Positions 22,460 through 31,307 of a stretch of 64,000 bases of DNA are shown piece by piece (within the stretch, counting starts at the first letter, position 1; each line of letters opens with the position of its first letter). Made by a program: the position numbers and the translations under genes. Source of the DNA: Nocardioides sp. LHD-245 (lineage in GTDB: Bacteria; Actinomycetota; Actinomycetes; Propionibacteriales; Nocardioidaceae); the NCBI RefSeq assembly GCF_030929495.1, contig NZ_JAVFWN010000014.1, positions 1-64,000 on the forward strand, read 5' to 3'. A model generated the notes under the pieces. It saw only the letters and a program-made list of their open reading frames with translations, was not told where the DNA came from and made no database searches.

Positions 22460-23584
22460 GTGACTACTTTCCGGCCCCGCGCCATCGCCTCCCTGTCCCT
22501 CGCGACGCTGGCCACGGCGGCGCTCATCGGCACCGGAGGCGCGGCCCAGGCCGCCGACCGGACGAAGCCTGAGACCCGCGTCATCAGCGCGTGCTTCAGC
22601 GTCAAGACCGGCAAGATCCGGATCGTCAAGAACGTCAAGCGCTGCCGCCCCGGCGAGGATCACATCCGCTGGACCCGCGGCCTCGACCGCAATCGCGGGC
22701 CGCAGGGCGAGGCGGGGGCCAGTGGTCCGTCCGGCTCGGTCGGCGCCACGGGCGCTACCGGTGCCACGGGCGCGGCCGGCGCTACCGGTGCCACAGGCGC
22801 GACGGGAGCCGCGGGTGCCACCGGCGCCACCGGGGCGACAGGCGGCATCGGACCGACCGGCCCCGCGGGGCCGACGGGCGCGACGGGAGCCACGGGCGAG
22901 ACCGGGGCCACCGGCGCGACCGGAGGCATCGGCCTGGCCGGTGCGACCGGCCCGACCGGCCCGACCGGCCCCGTCGGACCCACCGGCGCCGTCGGCCCGA
23001 CCGGTCCCACGGGAGCCGACGGAGCCACCGGAGCCGTCGGCCCGACCGGTCCTGCCGGCTCCGGGGCCATGCTGTCGAGCAGCAGCGGCACGACGCCGGC
23101 GGTCACGACCACCGTCCTCGGTGGGATCGGCAACACCGCCACGGTGCTGCCGATCAACGGCACCGGCTCCGTCAGCGGTGTCTCGATCGCCGGGGGCACG
23201 ATCGACGCGACGGCCTCCGCGATCGCGGGCCTGGCCCAGCCGATCACCGGCGACCGCACCCTCAACGGCATCGACGGCTACTTCACCAACAACGTCGCGA
23301 TGTCGCTGATCGGCACCACTCTGACCGCCGAGGTCCAGCTCTGGGCGTCCACGACCCCCGACAACGTGTTCACGCCGGTCCCCGGCGCGACCTGCACGCT
23401 GGCACCCAGCCTCACCGGGATCCTCGCTATCGGCACGGTCTTGAGCTGCACCACGACCGGCCTCGCCATTCCGCTGGTCGACCAGACGCAGGTCATCCTG
23501 GTCGTGCGGTCCAACGTGACGGCAGGGCTCGACAGCGCCACGGCCCTCAGCGGCTACTGGTCCGCAGGGCTCAAGCTCTCCTGA
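22460..23584 (+). CDS. Secreted collagen-like protein with BclB-type C-terminal domain
   Basis: 374 residues. Signal peptide 1-32 (cleaved near AQAA/DR). A short domain with two Cys (ACFSVKTGKIRIVKNVKRC) is common in actinobacterial surface proteins. Residues 80-202 are Gly-x-y triplets dominated by GAT, GPT and GAA, a collagen-like rod. Residues 203-374 resemble the C-terminal domain of Bacillus exosporium protein BclB: a hydrophobic beta-rich region with GGTIDATASAIAGLAQPI, LTAEVQLWASTTPDNVFTPVPGA and SGYWSAGLKLS. It is likely a trimeric cell-surface fibre. Nothing here suggests sporulation, so a spore role is not implied. It is followed by a strong terminator. Confidence 0.85.
   Translation: MTTFRPRAIASLSLATLATAALIGTGGAAQAADRTKPETRVISACFSVKTGKIRIVKNVKRCRPGEDHIRWTRGLDRNRGPQGEAGASGPSGSVGATGATGATGAAGATGATGATGAAGATGATGATGGIGPTGPAGPTGATGATGETGATGATGGIGLAGATGPTGPTGPVGPTGAVGPTGPTGADGATGAVGPTGPAGSGAMLSSSSGTTPAVTTTVLGGIGNTATVLPINGTGSVSGVSIAGGTIDATASAIAGLAQPITGDRTLNGIDGYFTNNVAMSLIGTTLTAEVQLWASTTPDNVFTPVPGATCTLAPSLTGILAIGTVLSCTTTGLAIPLVDQTQVILVVRSNVTAGLDSATALSGYWSAGLKLS
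22739..23060 (+). repeat. Collagen-type Gly-x-y coding repeats
   Basis: About 36 consecutive Gly-Xaa-Thr/Pro-type triplets encoded by imperfect 9-bp repeats (GGN GCN ACN and GGN CCN ACN). This region could vary in copy number between strains. Confidence 0.85.
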
Positions 23585-23620
23585 CGAAGCCGCCCTTCGG
23601 TCCTCGGACACCGAGGCCGG

Positions 23621-23653
23621 GCCCCGACGCGCTGCACGGCAGAGCGTCGGGGC
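23621..23653 (+). terminator. Rho-independent-like terminator after the collagen gene
   Basis: GCCCCGACGC (23621-23630) and GCGTCGGGGC (23644-23653) form a 10-bp stem with a 13-nt loop, followed by TTTCGCG. Confidence 0.75.
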
Positions 23654-23723
23654 TTTCGCGCGTCCGCTGCGTCGTGTAGCGCAGGTGCACGCTCGCGGTC
23701 TTCTCTCCGGCGATCGCTGCCGC

Positions 23724-23890
23724 TATCGTGGTCGTCGCGCACGCAGGGACCTTGATCTTTCAGTTCTTCTTAAAGTTCCGGTGCAGAACTCCTCGATGGA
23801 CGCGTGACGGCGGACGCCCACAGACTCCCTTCCTGAGATCCAAAGCCGCGGCCCGATCGGATCGGGACCGCCTTACAGGAAGCGCGATCT
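23724..23890 (+). promoter_or_regulatory. Promoter and long leader of the peptide ABC operon
   Basis: TATCGT (23724-23729) is the best -10 after the preceding terminator, giving a leader of about 155 nt before the ATG at 23891. AGGAAG about 9 nt upstream of the ATG is the Shine-Dalgarno. The leader is less GC-rich in its first half and contains AGTTC/GAACT and CCCGAT/ATCGGG pairings; it matches no riboswitch I recognise. Confidence 0.4.
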
Positions 23891-25600
23891 ATGGCGAATC
23901 GATCCCGGAGAGTCGTGCCCGTCGGGCTCGCCCTCGTCCTGGCCCTCGCGGTGGCGGGCTGCAATGCCAACTCGTCGTCCGGCGACTCCACCAAGGACAA
24001 GGACAAGAGCACCTCGGCGTTGGAGTCCGTGCCCCAGGGCGGGACCCTGCACTACCTCTCGCGCCGGGCGACCGAGACCTTCGAGACGGCCAACGCGCAG
24101 ATGGTGCCGACCAGCCGGCTGCGGTGGGTGCACCGCGGGCTCACGTCGTGGCAGACCTTCCCCGACAAGGACACGGTCCTGGTCCCCGATCTCGCCACCG
24201 ACACCGGTACGACGGAGGACGGCGGCAAGACCTGGACGTTCACGCTCCAGGAGGGCCTGGAGTTCTCCGACGGCAGCCCGATCACCGCGCAGGACGTCAA
24301 GTACGGCATCGAGCGATCCTTCGCGCCGATGTTCCAGGGCGGCCTGGGCTACCACAAGACGCTGCTCGAGGGCGGGCCCGACTACGACGGTCCGTACGAC
24401 GGCAAGGAGCTCGACTCCATCGAGGTCGTCGACGACCACAAGATCGTCTTCCACCTCAGCCGTCCGTTCGGCAACTGGCCCTGGATCGTCAGCATGCCGG
24501 CCTTCGCGCCCGTGCCGAAGGCCGCCGACACCGAGCCCGAGACCTACGGCGAGAACCCGGTCGCCAGCGGGCCGTACATGGTGACGAGCTTCAGCAAGGG
24601 CACCCAGGCCGTGCTCGAGCGCAACCCGAACTGGAGTGCCGACACCGACCAGGCGCGCCTCGCCGGCCCGGACAAGATCGTCCTCGACATGGGCCTGAAC
24701 AACGACACGATCGTCCAGCGCCTCATCGACGACAAGGGCGAGGACCAGAGCGCGATCAGCAACGCGCTGATCTCGCCGTCCCAGTTCCAGCGCATCGAGT
24801 CCGACCCGTCGATCTCGGACCGGATGGCCAACGGCCCGTCGGGCTACTTCCGCTACCTCGCGATGAACGTGACGCGCCCCGGCCTCTCCGACGTCCGGGT
24901 GCGGCAGGCGATCAACTACGCGATCAACAAGGCCGAGGTCCAGAGCGTGTACGGCGGACCGAAGTTCGGCGGGCAGATCACGGCATCGATCATGACCGAG
25001 GGCATCCCGGGCGCGACCGACTACAACCTCTACGACGGCGGTGAGACCGGCGACGTCGAGAAGGCGAAAAGCCTGCTGGCCGAGGCCGGCGTGACCGACC
25101 TCAAGCTCAGCCTCACCTATCCCACCGATGTCAGCGCGATCGAGGAGAAGGAGGCCCAGAGCATCAAGAACTCCCTCAAGCGGGTCGGCATCGACGTCGA
25201 GCTCAACGGACTCGACGGCGATGGCTGGTACGAGCTGATCTCGTCCGCCGACGGTGACTACGACCTGACGACGAGCGGTTGGGGAGCCGACTTCCCGAGC
25301 GGCATGAGCACCATCCAGCCGCTGTTCGCGTCCAGCGAGATCGGCGACGGGGGTGGCAACGCGTCGCAGTACTCCAATCCCGACGTGGACGCCGCGATCG
25401 ACGCCGCGATCTCGGAGCCGGACCTCGACAAGGCCGCCGAGATGTGGGCCGCGATCGACCGCCAGATCATGGAGGACGCTCCGATCGTGCCCATCCTCGT
25501 CCAGCGCACGCAGGCCCTGGCCGGCTCGAAGATCATGAACTACTTCATGCCCGCCTACCCGCCGTTCGCGAACGAGCTGGTCGTCGGTGTCGATCGCTGA
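23891..25600 (+). CDS. Peptide ABC transporter substrate-binding lipoprotein (SBP family 5)
   Basis: 569 residues. Signal peptide with lipobox AVAGC (Cys24), then a Ser/Lys/Asp linker, then the family 5 (DppA/OppA) binding protein with GKTWTFTLQEGLEFSDGSPITAQDVKYGIERSF, the region typical of this family. It captures di- or oligopeptides (or nickel or related ligands) outside the membrane for the transporter encoded by the next four genes. Its 3' end overlaps the GTG start of the first permease by 14 bp. Confidence 0.92.
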   Translation: MANRSRRVVPVGLALVLALAVAGCNANSSSGDSTKDKDKSTSALESVPQGGTLHYLSRRATETFETANAQMVPTSRLRWVHRGLTSWQTFPDKDTVLVPDLATDTGTTEDGGKTWTFTLQEGLEFSDGSPITAQDVKYGIERSFAPMFQGGLGYHKTLLEGGPDYDGPYDGKELDSIEVVDDHKIVFHLSRPFGNWPWIVSMPAFAPVPKAADTEPETYGENPVASGPYMVTSFSKGTQAVLERNPNWSADTDQARLAGPDKIVLDMGLNNDTIVQRLIDDKGEDQSAISNALISPSQFQRIESDPSISDRMANGPSGYFRYLAMNVTRPGLSDVRVRQAINYAINKAEVQSVYGGPKFGGQITASIMTEGIPGATDYNLYDGGETGDVEKAKSLLAEAGVTDLKLSLTYPTDVSAIEEKEAQSIKNSLKRVGIDVELNGLDGDGWYELISSADGDYDLTTSGWGADFPSGMSTIQPLFASSEIGDGGGNASQYSNPDVDAAIDAAISEPDLDKAAEMWAAIDRQIMEDAPIVPILVQRTQALAGSKIMNYFMPAYPPFANELVVGVDR

Positions 25601-26516
25601 GATGCACCAGGCGGAGGGCCGGCGTACGTCGGTCCTCCGCCGCTTCCTCCGCAAGAGGTCCGGTGTCGCCGGCCTGGTCATGCTGGTCGTGCCGATGGTG
25701 GCGGGGCTGTGCGCTCCGCTGCTCGTGCGACTCGAGGGCCAGGATCCGCACACCTTCCACACCGACCTGCTCGCGCCGGACGGCGGCCGGCCGATCGGCG
25801 CGTTCGGCGGCGTCAGCGCCGACCACTGGCTCGGGGTCGTCCCGGTGACCGGCGTCGACCTGTTCGCCCAGATCGTCTACGGCATCCGCTCGTCGCTGTT
25901 CATCGCGTTCGGCGCGAGCATCCTGTCGATCGTCGTCGCGGCGATCCTCGGCACAGCCATGGGCTACTTCGGCGGCTGGGTCAACGCCCTCGCCGGCCGG
26001 TTGATCGACTTCATGTTCGGCTTCCCGGGCCTGATGTTCGTGATCGCGATCATGGCGATCGTGCCGCCGGAGCTGCCCCGGGGCGTCGTGCTGGTCCTGG
26101 TGCTGGCCTTCTTCGGGTGGACCGTCCCGGCCCGGATCATCGGCGCGCAGGCGAGCGCCGTCAACGCCCGCGCCTTCGTCGAGGCCGCGCGGGCGACCGG
26201 TGCTCCGCCCGGCCAGATCATCCGCCGCGAGATGCTGCCGCACCTGTTCGGGCTGGTCGTCGTGCTGTTCGCGATGTCGTTGCCCGGCAACGTCAGCGTG
26301 GTCGCCGGCCTCTCGTTCCTGGGCGTCGGCCTGCGGGGCGACGTACCCGATCTCGGCAAGCTGCTCTCCGACTCCCTGCCGTGGATCTACAGCGGCGCGG
26401 ACGTCTGGTACATGCTCTTCCCCGGCGCCGTGGTGTTCCTGATCGTCTTCGGCGCCACACTCGCCGGCGACGCGCTCCGCGACGTCCTCGACGTGCGCAC
26501 GGAGGATGCCGCATGA
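25587..26516 (+). CDS. Peptide ABC transporter permease, DppC type
   Basis: A 309-residue integral membrane protein with an N-terminal cytoplasmic segment, a first helix, a large outer loop and five further helices. The coupling motif EAARATGAPPGQIIRREMLPH contacts the ATPases. The N-terminal extension and position of the loop fit the DppC/OppC type. The GTG at 25587 overlaps the upstream stop; an ATG at 25602, just past that stop, is an equally possible start. In this operon the DppC-type permease precedes the DppB-type one, opposite to the common dppBC order. Confidence 0.88.
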   Translation: MSIAEMHQAEGRRTSVLRRFLRKRSGVAGLVMLVVPMVAGLCAPLLVRLEGQDPHTFHTDLLAPDGGRPIGAFGGVSADHWLGVVPVTGVDLFAQIVYGIRSSLFIAFGASILSIVVAAILGTAMGYFGGWVNALAGRLIDFMFGFPGLMFVIAIMAIVPPELPRGVVLVLVLAFFGWTVPARIIGAQASAVNARAFVEAARATGAPPGQIIRREMLPHLFGLVVVLFAMSLPGNVSVVAGLSFLGVGLRGDVPDLGKLLSDSLPWIYSGADVWYMLFPGAVVFLIVFGATLAGDALRDVLDVRTEDAA

Positions 26517-27499
26517 TCACCTATGTCGCCCGTCGCATGGTCACCGCGGTGTTCATGCTCCTCGCGATCGCCTTCGTGACGATCGCCCTCTTCTTCGGCG
26601 CCTCGAAGGACCCGGCCCGGGCCATGTGCGGCAAGCCGTGCCCGGCGGAGACGAAGGCCAAGGTCAGCGCCTACATGCAGACCGATCAGAGCGTGGTGTG
26701 GCAGTACGGCGAGTTCGTGAAGGGACTCTTCGTCGGCCGCACCTACGGCGAGGGTGCGCAGCAGGTCGAGTGCGCCGCCCCGTGCTTCGGCTACTCCTTC
26801 CCGAACCGCAGCGACGTCACCTCGCTGATCGCAGAGCGGCTGCCGGTGACCCTGTCGCTGGCGCTGGGCGCGGCGGTGCTGTGTCTCGTCGTCGGCATCG
26901 GGCTCGGCGCACTGTCGGCGATCCGCAAGGGTGGGATCGTCGACCGGTTCTCGACGGGGTTCGCCATGTTCGGTCTCTCGGTGCCGACCTTCCTCGTCGG
27001 ACTGCTCGTCGTGCAGGTGTTCGGCTTCATGCTCAACGTGCTGCCGTTCTCCGGATTCGTGCCGTTCTCGGAGTCGCCCGCCGGCTGGGCCTGGCACCTG
27101 GTCGGGCCGTGGATGGTGCTGTCGTTCATCCTCGCCGCCGGCTACATCCGGGTCACCCGGACCCAGCTCCTCAACGAGCTGTCGGCCGATCACCTGGTCG
27201 CGATGACGGCGCGCGGCGCCTCGCCACGACAGGTCAACCGCCACGCCGTCCGCGGCGTGATGGTGCCGATCAGTGCGATGTTCGCGCTCGACGTCACCGC
27301 GCTGCTCGGCGGCTCGGTGATCGCGGAGAAGGTGTTCAGCCTGCACGGCCTCGGCGACCTGCTGCTGTCCGGCGTCAACGAGGCCGACCTGAGCATCGTG
27401 GTCGGCGTGACCCTCTTCTCGGCCTTCCTCATCATCGTCGGCAACCTGCTCGTCGATCTCGCCCTGCCACTTCTCGACCCCAGGATCCGCCGTGCCTGA
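26513..27499 (+). CDS. Peptide ABC transporter permease, DppB type
   Basis: A 328-residue permease beginning MITYVARRMVTAVFMLLAIAFVTIALFF, the typical first helix of DppB/OppB proteins. A periplasmic-side loop of about 100 residues has four Cys (CGKPCP and CAAPCF), probably disulfide-bonded, which is not usual for this family. Later helices include the EAA-like loop MTARGASPRQVNRHAVRG. ATGA overlap with the upstream permease gene and an 8-bp overlap with the downstream ATPase gene. Confidence 0.88.
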   Translation: MITYVARRMVTAVFMLLAIAFVTIALFFGASKDPARAMCGKPCPAETKAKVSAYMQTDQSVVWQYGEFVKGLFVGRTYGEGAQQVECAAPCFGYSFPNRSDVTSLIAERLPVTLSLALGAAVLCLVVGIGLGALSAIRKGGIVDRFSTGFAMFGLSVPTFLVGLLVVQVFGFMLNVLPFSGFVPFSESPAGWAWHLVGPWMVLSFILAAGYIRVTRTQLLNELSADHLVAMTARGASPRQVNRHAVRGVMVPISAMFALDVTALLGGSVIAEKVFSLHGLGDLLLSGVNEADLSIVVGVTLFSAFLIIVGNLLVDLALPLLDPRIRRA

Positions 27500-28526
27500 C
27501 CCCGTGCTCCAGGTCGACGACCTGACCATCTCGTTCTCCACCGGCGCGACCTCGTTCGACGTCGTGCGCGACCTCTCGGTCACGCTCGACGGCGGCCGCA
27601 CGCTGGCCGTCGTGGGGGAGTCGGGCTCGGGCAAGACCATCACCGGACGCGCGATCATGCGGCTGCTCCCGCGCGGCGCGAGCGCCCGGGGCCGGATCCT
27701 CGTCGCGGGCCGGGACATGCTCGCGGCCGACGAGCGGGACCTGCGCCGGGCCCGGGGGGCCGACGTGGCGATGGTGTTCCAGGACTCGATGTCGGCGCTC
27801 AGCCCGTACCTCGACATCGGCGCCCACATCGCGCAGGCACTGCGGCTCCACGGCCCGTCGGTCTCCCGCCGGGCCGCGCGGGCGCGGGCGGTGCAGATGC
27901 TGGAGCGGGTGGGGATCCCCGAGCCGGCGGACGCCGTACGCCGCTTCCCGCACGAGTTCTCGGGCGGCATGCGACAGCGGGCGGTGATCGCGATGGCGTT
28001 GGTCAACCGACCGGCGCTGCTCATCGCCGACGAGCCGACGACCGCGCTCGACGTGACCGTGCAGGCCCAGATCCTGGGCCTCCTGCGCGAGCTGCAGGAG
28101 GAGTACGGCATGGCGATGCTGCTCATCAGCCACGATTTCGGGGTCGTGGCGAGCGCGGCCGACGACGTCCTGGTCCTGTACGCCGGTCGGGAGGCCGAGT
28201 ACGGCAGCCTGCGCGACATCTTCGAGGAGCCGGCCCACCCGTACACGGCCGGCCTCCGCGCCGCGACGCCGCGGCTCGACGCCAGGCTCGGCACGGCGGG
28301 GGAGCGGACCCGGCTGCGCGCCATCCCGGGCGCGCCGACATCGCTGCGCGACGCGGGCCCCGGCTGCGCCTTCGCGCCACGGTGCGGTCTGGCCGATCAG
28401 GTCGGCGAGCGGTGCGTGGCCGAGGTGCCGCTGCCCGCGCCCCGCCCGACCAGCTCCGCCGGCGGAGCGCACCGTGCCGCCTGCCACCTCGACAGACTGC
28501 CGTCGCCGCAGGAGGCCGCCCGGTGA
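27492..28526 (+). CDS. Peptide ABC transporter ATPase, DppD/OppD type
   Basis: 344 residues. Walker A GESGSGKT (42-49), Q-loop VFQDSMSALSPY, signature FSGGMRQR, Walker B LLIADEPTTALD and H-loop LISHDFG. A C-terminal extension (GCAFAPRCGLADQVGERC) is the oligopeptide-ABC C-terminal region with a Cys cluster found in OppD/DppD. It powers peptide import with the following ATPase. Confidence 0.92.
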   Translation: MPDPVLQVDDLTISFSTGATSFDVVRDLSVTLDGGRTLAVVGESGSGKTITGRAIMRLLPRGASARGRILVAGRDMLAADERDLRRARGADVAMVFQDSMSALSPYLDIGAHIAQALRLHGPSVSRRAARARAVQMLERVGIPEPADAVRRFPHEFSGGMRQRAVIAMALVNRPALLIADEPTTALDVTVQAQILGLLRELQEEYGMAMLLISHDFGVVASAADDVLVLYAGREAEYGSLRDIFEEPAHPYTAGLRAATPRLDARLGTAGERTRLRAIPGAPTSLRDAGPGCAFAPRCGLADQVGERCVAEVPLPAPRPTSSAGGAHRAACHLDRLPSPQEAAR

Positions 28527-29311
28527 GCGCGCCGATCCTGGAGATGACCGAGGTGAGCAAGCGCTACCGCAAGCCGGGCGGCTTCGGGCGCGGCCGACAC
28601 GGGTTCCTGGCGGTCGACGGCGTCTCGCTGCGTGTGGAGCGCGGCGAGGCGCTCGGCCTGGTCGGCGAGTCCGGCTCGGGCAAGTCGACCCTCGCACGGA
28701 TGGCCAACGGCCTCGTGGCGCCGACCTCGGGCACGGTGCGTACGGACGGGCAGGACGTCGCCGCCCTCGGCCGGCGGGGGCTGCGCCGGCTCCGGCGCAA
28801 CGTGGCGATGGTCTTCCAGAACCCGCTCGCCTCGCTCAACCCGCGGCAGACCGTGCGCCAGACCCTGGAGAACGTCTTCCGCGCACACGGCGAGACGACG
28901 TCGACCGCGGAGCTGGTCGCGCTGCTGGAGTCGGTCGGCCTCGGCCCCGACTACCTGGGGCGCTACCCGCACGAGGCGTCCGGCGGCCAGCTCCAGCGCG
29001 TCGCCGTGGCGCGTGCGCTCGCGCTGAAGCCGGAGCTCATCATCGCCGACGAGCCGACGTCCGCCCTCGACGTCAGCGTACGTGCCCAGATCCTCAACCT
29101 GCTCGCGGACCTCCAGCGGGACCAGGGGATCTCGTTCCTGCACGTCAGCCACGACCTGGCGGTGATCCGGCTCTACAGCGACCGGGTCGCGGTCATGCAG
29201 CGGGGGCGGATCGTGGAGACCGGTCCGTCGGAGGAGATCTTCCGTGCGCCGCAGCACCCGTGCACCCAGGCACTGGTGGCGGCCACGCCGGAGGCCGAGC
29301 TGCCGAGCTGA
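28523..29311 (+). CDS. Peptide ABC transporter ATPase, DppF/OppF type
   Basis: 262 residues. Walker A GESGSGKS (48-55), Q-loop VFQNPLASLNPRQT, signature ASGGQLQR, Walker B LIIADEPTSALD, H-loop HVSHDLAVIR. It ends soon after the ABC domain and lacks the C-terminal peptide-transporter extension usual in OppF. GTGA overlap with the OppD-type gene. Last gene of the five-gene transporter operon; the hydrolase at 29387 follows 75 bp later. Confidence 0.9.
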   Translation: MSAPILEMTEVSKRYRKPGGFGRGRHGFLAVDGVSLRVERGEALGLVGESGSGKSTLARMANGLVAPTSGTVRTDGQDVAALGRRGLRRLRRNVAMVFQNPLASLNPRQTVRQTLENVFRAHGETTSTAELVALLESVGLGPDYLGRYPHEASGGQLQRVAVARALALKPELIIADEPTSALDVSVRAQILNLLADLQRDQGISFLHVSHDLAVIRLYSDRVAVMQRGRIVETGPSEEIFRAPQHPCTQALVAATPEAELPS

Positions 29312-29386
29312 CCAGCCCGGAGCGCTGCACGGCGCCGACGAGCCGTGCCACGATCTGCACATGACACACCGATAGAGAGAAGAGAC

Positions 29387-30241
29387 GTGGGAACCGACCT
29401 GTTCGTCCGGACGTACGGGCGGGACGCAGCCGATGCGCCCGCCATCCTCATCCTGCACGGCGCCGTGGAGTCCGGAGAGTGCTACGGCGACGCCGTCGAC
29501 CGCTGGGGCGGCGACTTCCACATCGTCGCGCCGGACGCCCGGGGTCACGGGAAGTCGCCCGGCCGCCGTCCCGACCACGAGGGCGTGCCGTCGACCGACG
29601 TGATGGTGCAGGACGCGATCGACATCCTCGGCGACCTGCTGGCGGACACCGGGCGCAAGACGCTGGTGGTCGGGCACTCCATGGGCGCGCGGATCGCCGC
29701 GTTCGTGGCCGCCGACGCACCGCACCTCGTCGCGGGCGTCGTCCTGGAGGACCCCCCGTGGTGGGTGCCGGAGGCAGGACCCAACCCGTGGCTCAGCGTC
29801 CCCGCCGATCAGCGGGAGCGGGACCCCTTCGACGAGGTCGACACGTCCACCGTCGAGGAGCTCGTCGACCTGCAGCGCGAGCTCAAGCCCCACTGGCCCG
29901 AGCAGGAGCTGCTCCCGCTCGCCGAGGCGATGAAGGCGGTCGACACCGACTACATGGAGCAGCGGTTGCACGAGAAGCGCCGGATCTGGACGCCGACGGC
30001 GCGGCAGATCACGGTCGGTCCGGCCGGCGTGCCCGCACTGCTGGTGACCGGGACCGGCGACGTCATCGTCGACAAGCATTCGCGTGAGCGGCTCACCGCG
30101 GTCGCACCCGGCTTCGACGTCGTGGTCATCGAGGGCGCGCACCACTGCGTGCGCCGCGACAAGCCGGAGGAGTACCACCGCCACGTGGACGCCTTCCTCC
30201 GCGAGAACGCGCCCTCCGCCCGGGCGGTCACTCCACGCTGA
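29387..30241 (+). CDS. Alpha/beta hydrolase
   Basis: A 284-residue alpha/beta hydrolase. ILILHGAVESGECYGD contains the oxyanion HG motif, GHSMGARIAAFVA is the nucleophile elbow and GAHHCVRRD has the C-terminal His. It is cytoplasmic (no signal peptide). The GTG at 29387 is preceded by a purine-rich AGAGAGAAGAG; an upstream in-frame GTG at 29345 would put that region inside the protein. It may be transcribed with the peptide transporter and act on an imported substrate, but this is not shown. It overlaps the convergent LysR gene by 14 bp at the 3' end. Confidence 0.8.
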   Translation: MGTDLFVRTYGRDAADAPAILILHGAVESGECYGDAVDRWGGDFHIVAPDARGHGKSPGRRPDHEGVPSTDVMVQDAIDILGDLLADTGRKTLVVGHSMGARIAAFVAADAPHLVAGVVLEDPPWWVPEAGPNPWLSVPADQRERDPFDEVDTSTVEELVDLQRELKPHWPEQELLPLAEAMKAVDTDYMEQRLHEKRRIWTPTARQITVGPAGVPALLVTGTGDVIVDKHSRERLTAVAPGFDVVVIEGAHHCVRRDKPEEYHRHVDAFLRENAPSARAVTPR

Positions 30242-31190
30242 ACGTGTCGGACCGCGCCAGCGGGCCGTAGATCTCCGAGTCCGGCTCGGCGAGCGCGGCC
30301 CGCATCGCGTCCAGCCCGGCGCGGACGACCGGGTGCCCCTGGTTGTCGCGTCGCGTCGTCATGATCACCTTGCGGAGCGGCGCGATGCCGCGGGTGGGCA
30401 GGATCGTCACCCACTCGGCGTCACGCGCCGACAGCGCGGACTCCGGAGCCAGGCAGATCCCGGCCTCGGCGGCGACCAGTGCCACCGCGGCCCGGTAGTC
30501 GTCGGAGACGTGCGCGATCGGGGGATGGAATCCCACCTCGGCACACGCCTGCAGCACCATCGTGCGGCACGGGTTGCCGGGCGAGGGCATGATCCAGCCC
30601 TCGCCGCTGAGCTGGGTGAGCTCGATCCCCTCCTCACCCGCCAGCGGGTGCGTGTGGGGCAGGACGGCCTTGAACCGCTCGATGTAGAGCGGGAACTTCG
30701 CGATGTCCGGGGAGTCGCGCTCGGGATCGGACTCGTACTCCAGACTCACGGTCACGTCGATGTCGCCGCGCATCAGCATCCGGTGGCTCATGTGCGCCTC
30801 GGCGTCGACGACCGTGACGTCGACGCCCGGCGCCTGGCGACGCAGCTCGACGATGGCGGGCGCGACGACCCAGCTGATCGCGGTCGGGAAGGCTCCGATC
30901 CGCAGCTGGCCCAGGACGCCGCCGGCGTGCGCCGCGAGGTCGGCCTCCGCGAGCTTCAGCCGCGAGCTGATCTCCTCGGCGTGCTCGGCGAGGATCCGGC
31001 CGGCGGGGGTCAGCGCCAGCTTGCGGCCCGTGCGTACGACGAGAGCATGTCCGACCTCGCGCTCGAGCGCGGCGAGCTGTTGCGACACCGCGGACGGGGT
31101 CAGGTGCAGGGCCGCCGCCGTCGCGGTGACCGAGTCGGACAGCACGAAGGCGCGCAGGACGAGGAGGCGTCGGGGGTCGATCGTCGGCAC
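30228..31190 (-). CDS. LysR-family transcriptional regulator
   Basis: 320 residues. The N-terminal winged helix (LLVLRAFVLSDSVTATAAALHLTPSAVSQQLAALEREVGHALVVR) matches LysR regulators; the effector domain follows from about residue 90 (GQLRIGAFPTAISWVVAPAIVELRRQAPGVDV). The GTG at 31190 has GGAG 6-8 nt upstream. It is divergent from the YbaK-like gene and convergent with the hydrolase. LysR proteins often control the divergent neighbour, but no T-N11-A site is obvious in the 117-bp gap. Confidence 0.85.
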   Translation of the reverse strand: MPTIDPRRLLVLRAFVLSDSVTATAAALHLTPSAVSQQLAALEREVGHALVVRTGRKLALTPAGRILAEHAEEISSRLKLAEADLAAHAGGVLGQLRIGAFPTAISWVVAPAIVELRRQAPGVDVTVVDAEAHMSHRMLMRGDIDVTVSLEYESDPERDSPDIAKFPLYIERFKAVLPHTHPLAGEEGIELTQLSGEGWIMPSPGNPCRTMVLQACAEVGFHPPIAHVSDDYRAAVALVAAEAGICLAPESALSARDAEWVTILPTRGIAPLRKVIMTTRRDNQGHPVVRAGLDAMRAALAEPDSEIYGPLARSDTFSVE

Positions 31191-31295
31191 GCAGGCTCCG
31201 TCGCGAGTCGGCCCGGGCGCCGGCACGGCCGGGGGAGCCGCGGGACGGACCGGGGGAGTCTCGATGCTAGCGGCTGCCTCCCGGGCTCCGCGGCT

Positions 31296-31301
31296 TAGAT
31301 T
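31296..31301 (+). promoter_or_regulatory. -10 element of the YbaK-like gene
   Basis: TAGATT, 6 nt upstream of the GTG at 31308; leaderless geometry. Confidence 0.5.
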
Positions 31302-31307
31302 GAGGGT

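Noticed and set aside
22660..23271. Minus-strand frame rich in Pro/Val/Ala opposite the collagen repeats
   Set aside because: It is the automatic complement of Gly-x-Thr/Pro repeat codons, not a gene.
23598..23612. Match to the tRNA-Leu tail (CCTCGGACACC) near 23,600 as an alternative right attachment site
   Set aside because: It is part of a local stem (CCTCGG/CCGAGG) just after the collagen-like gene, and the enclosed 20.7-23.6 kb has normal composition; 20664-20677 fits the boundary of atypical DNA better.
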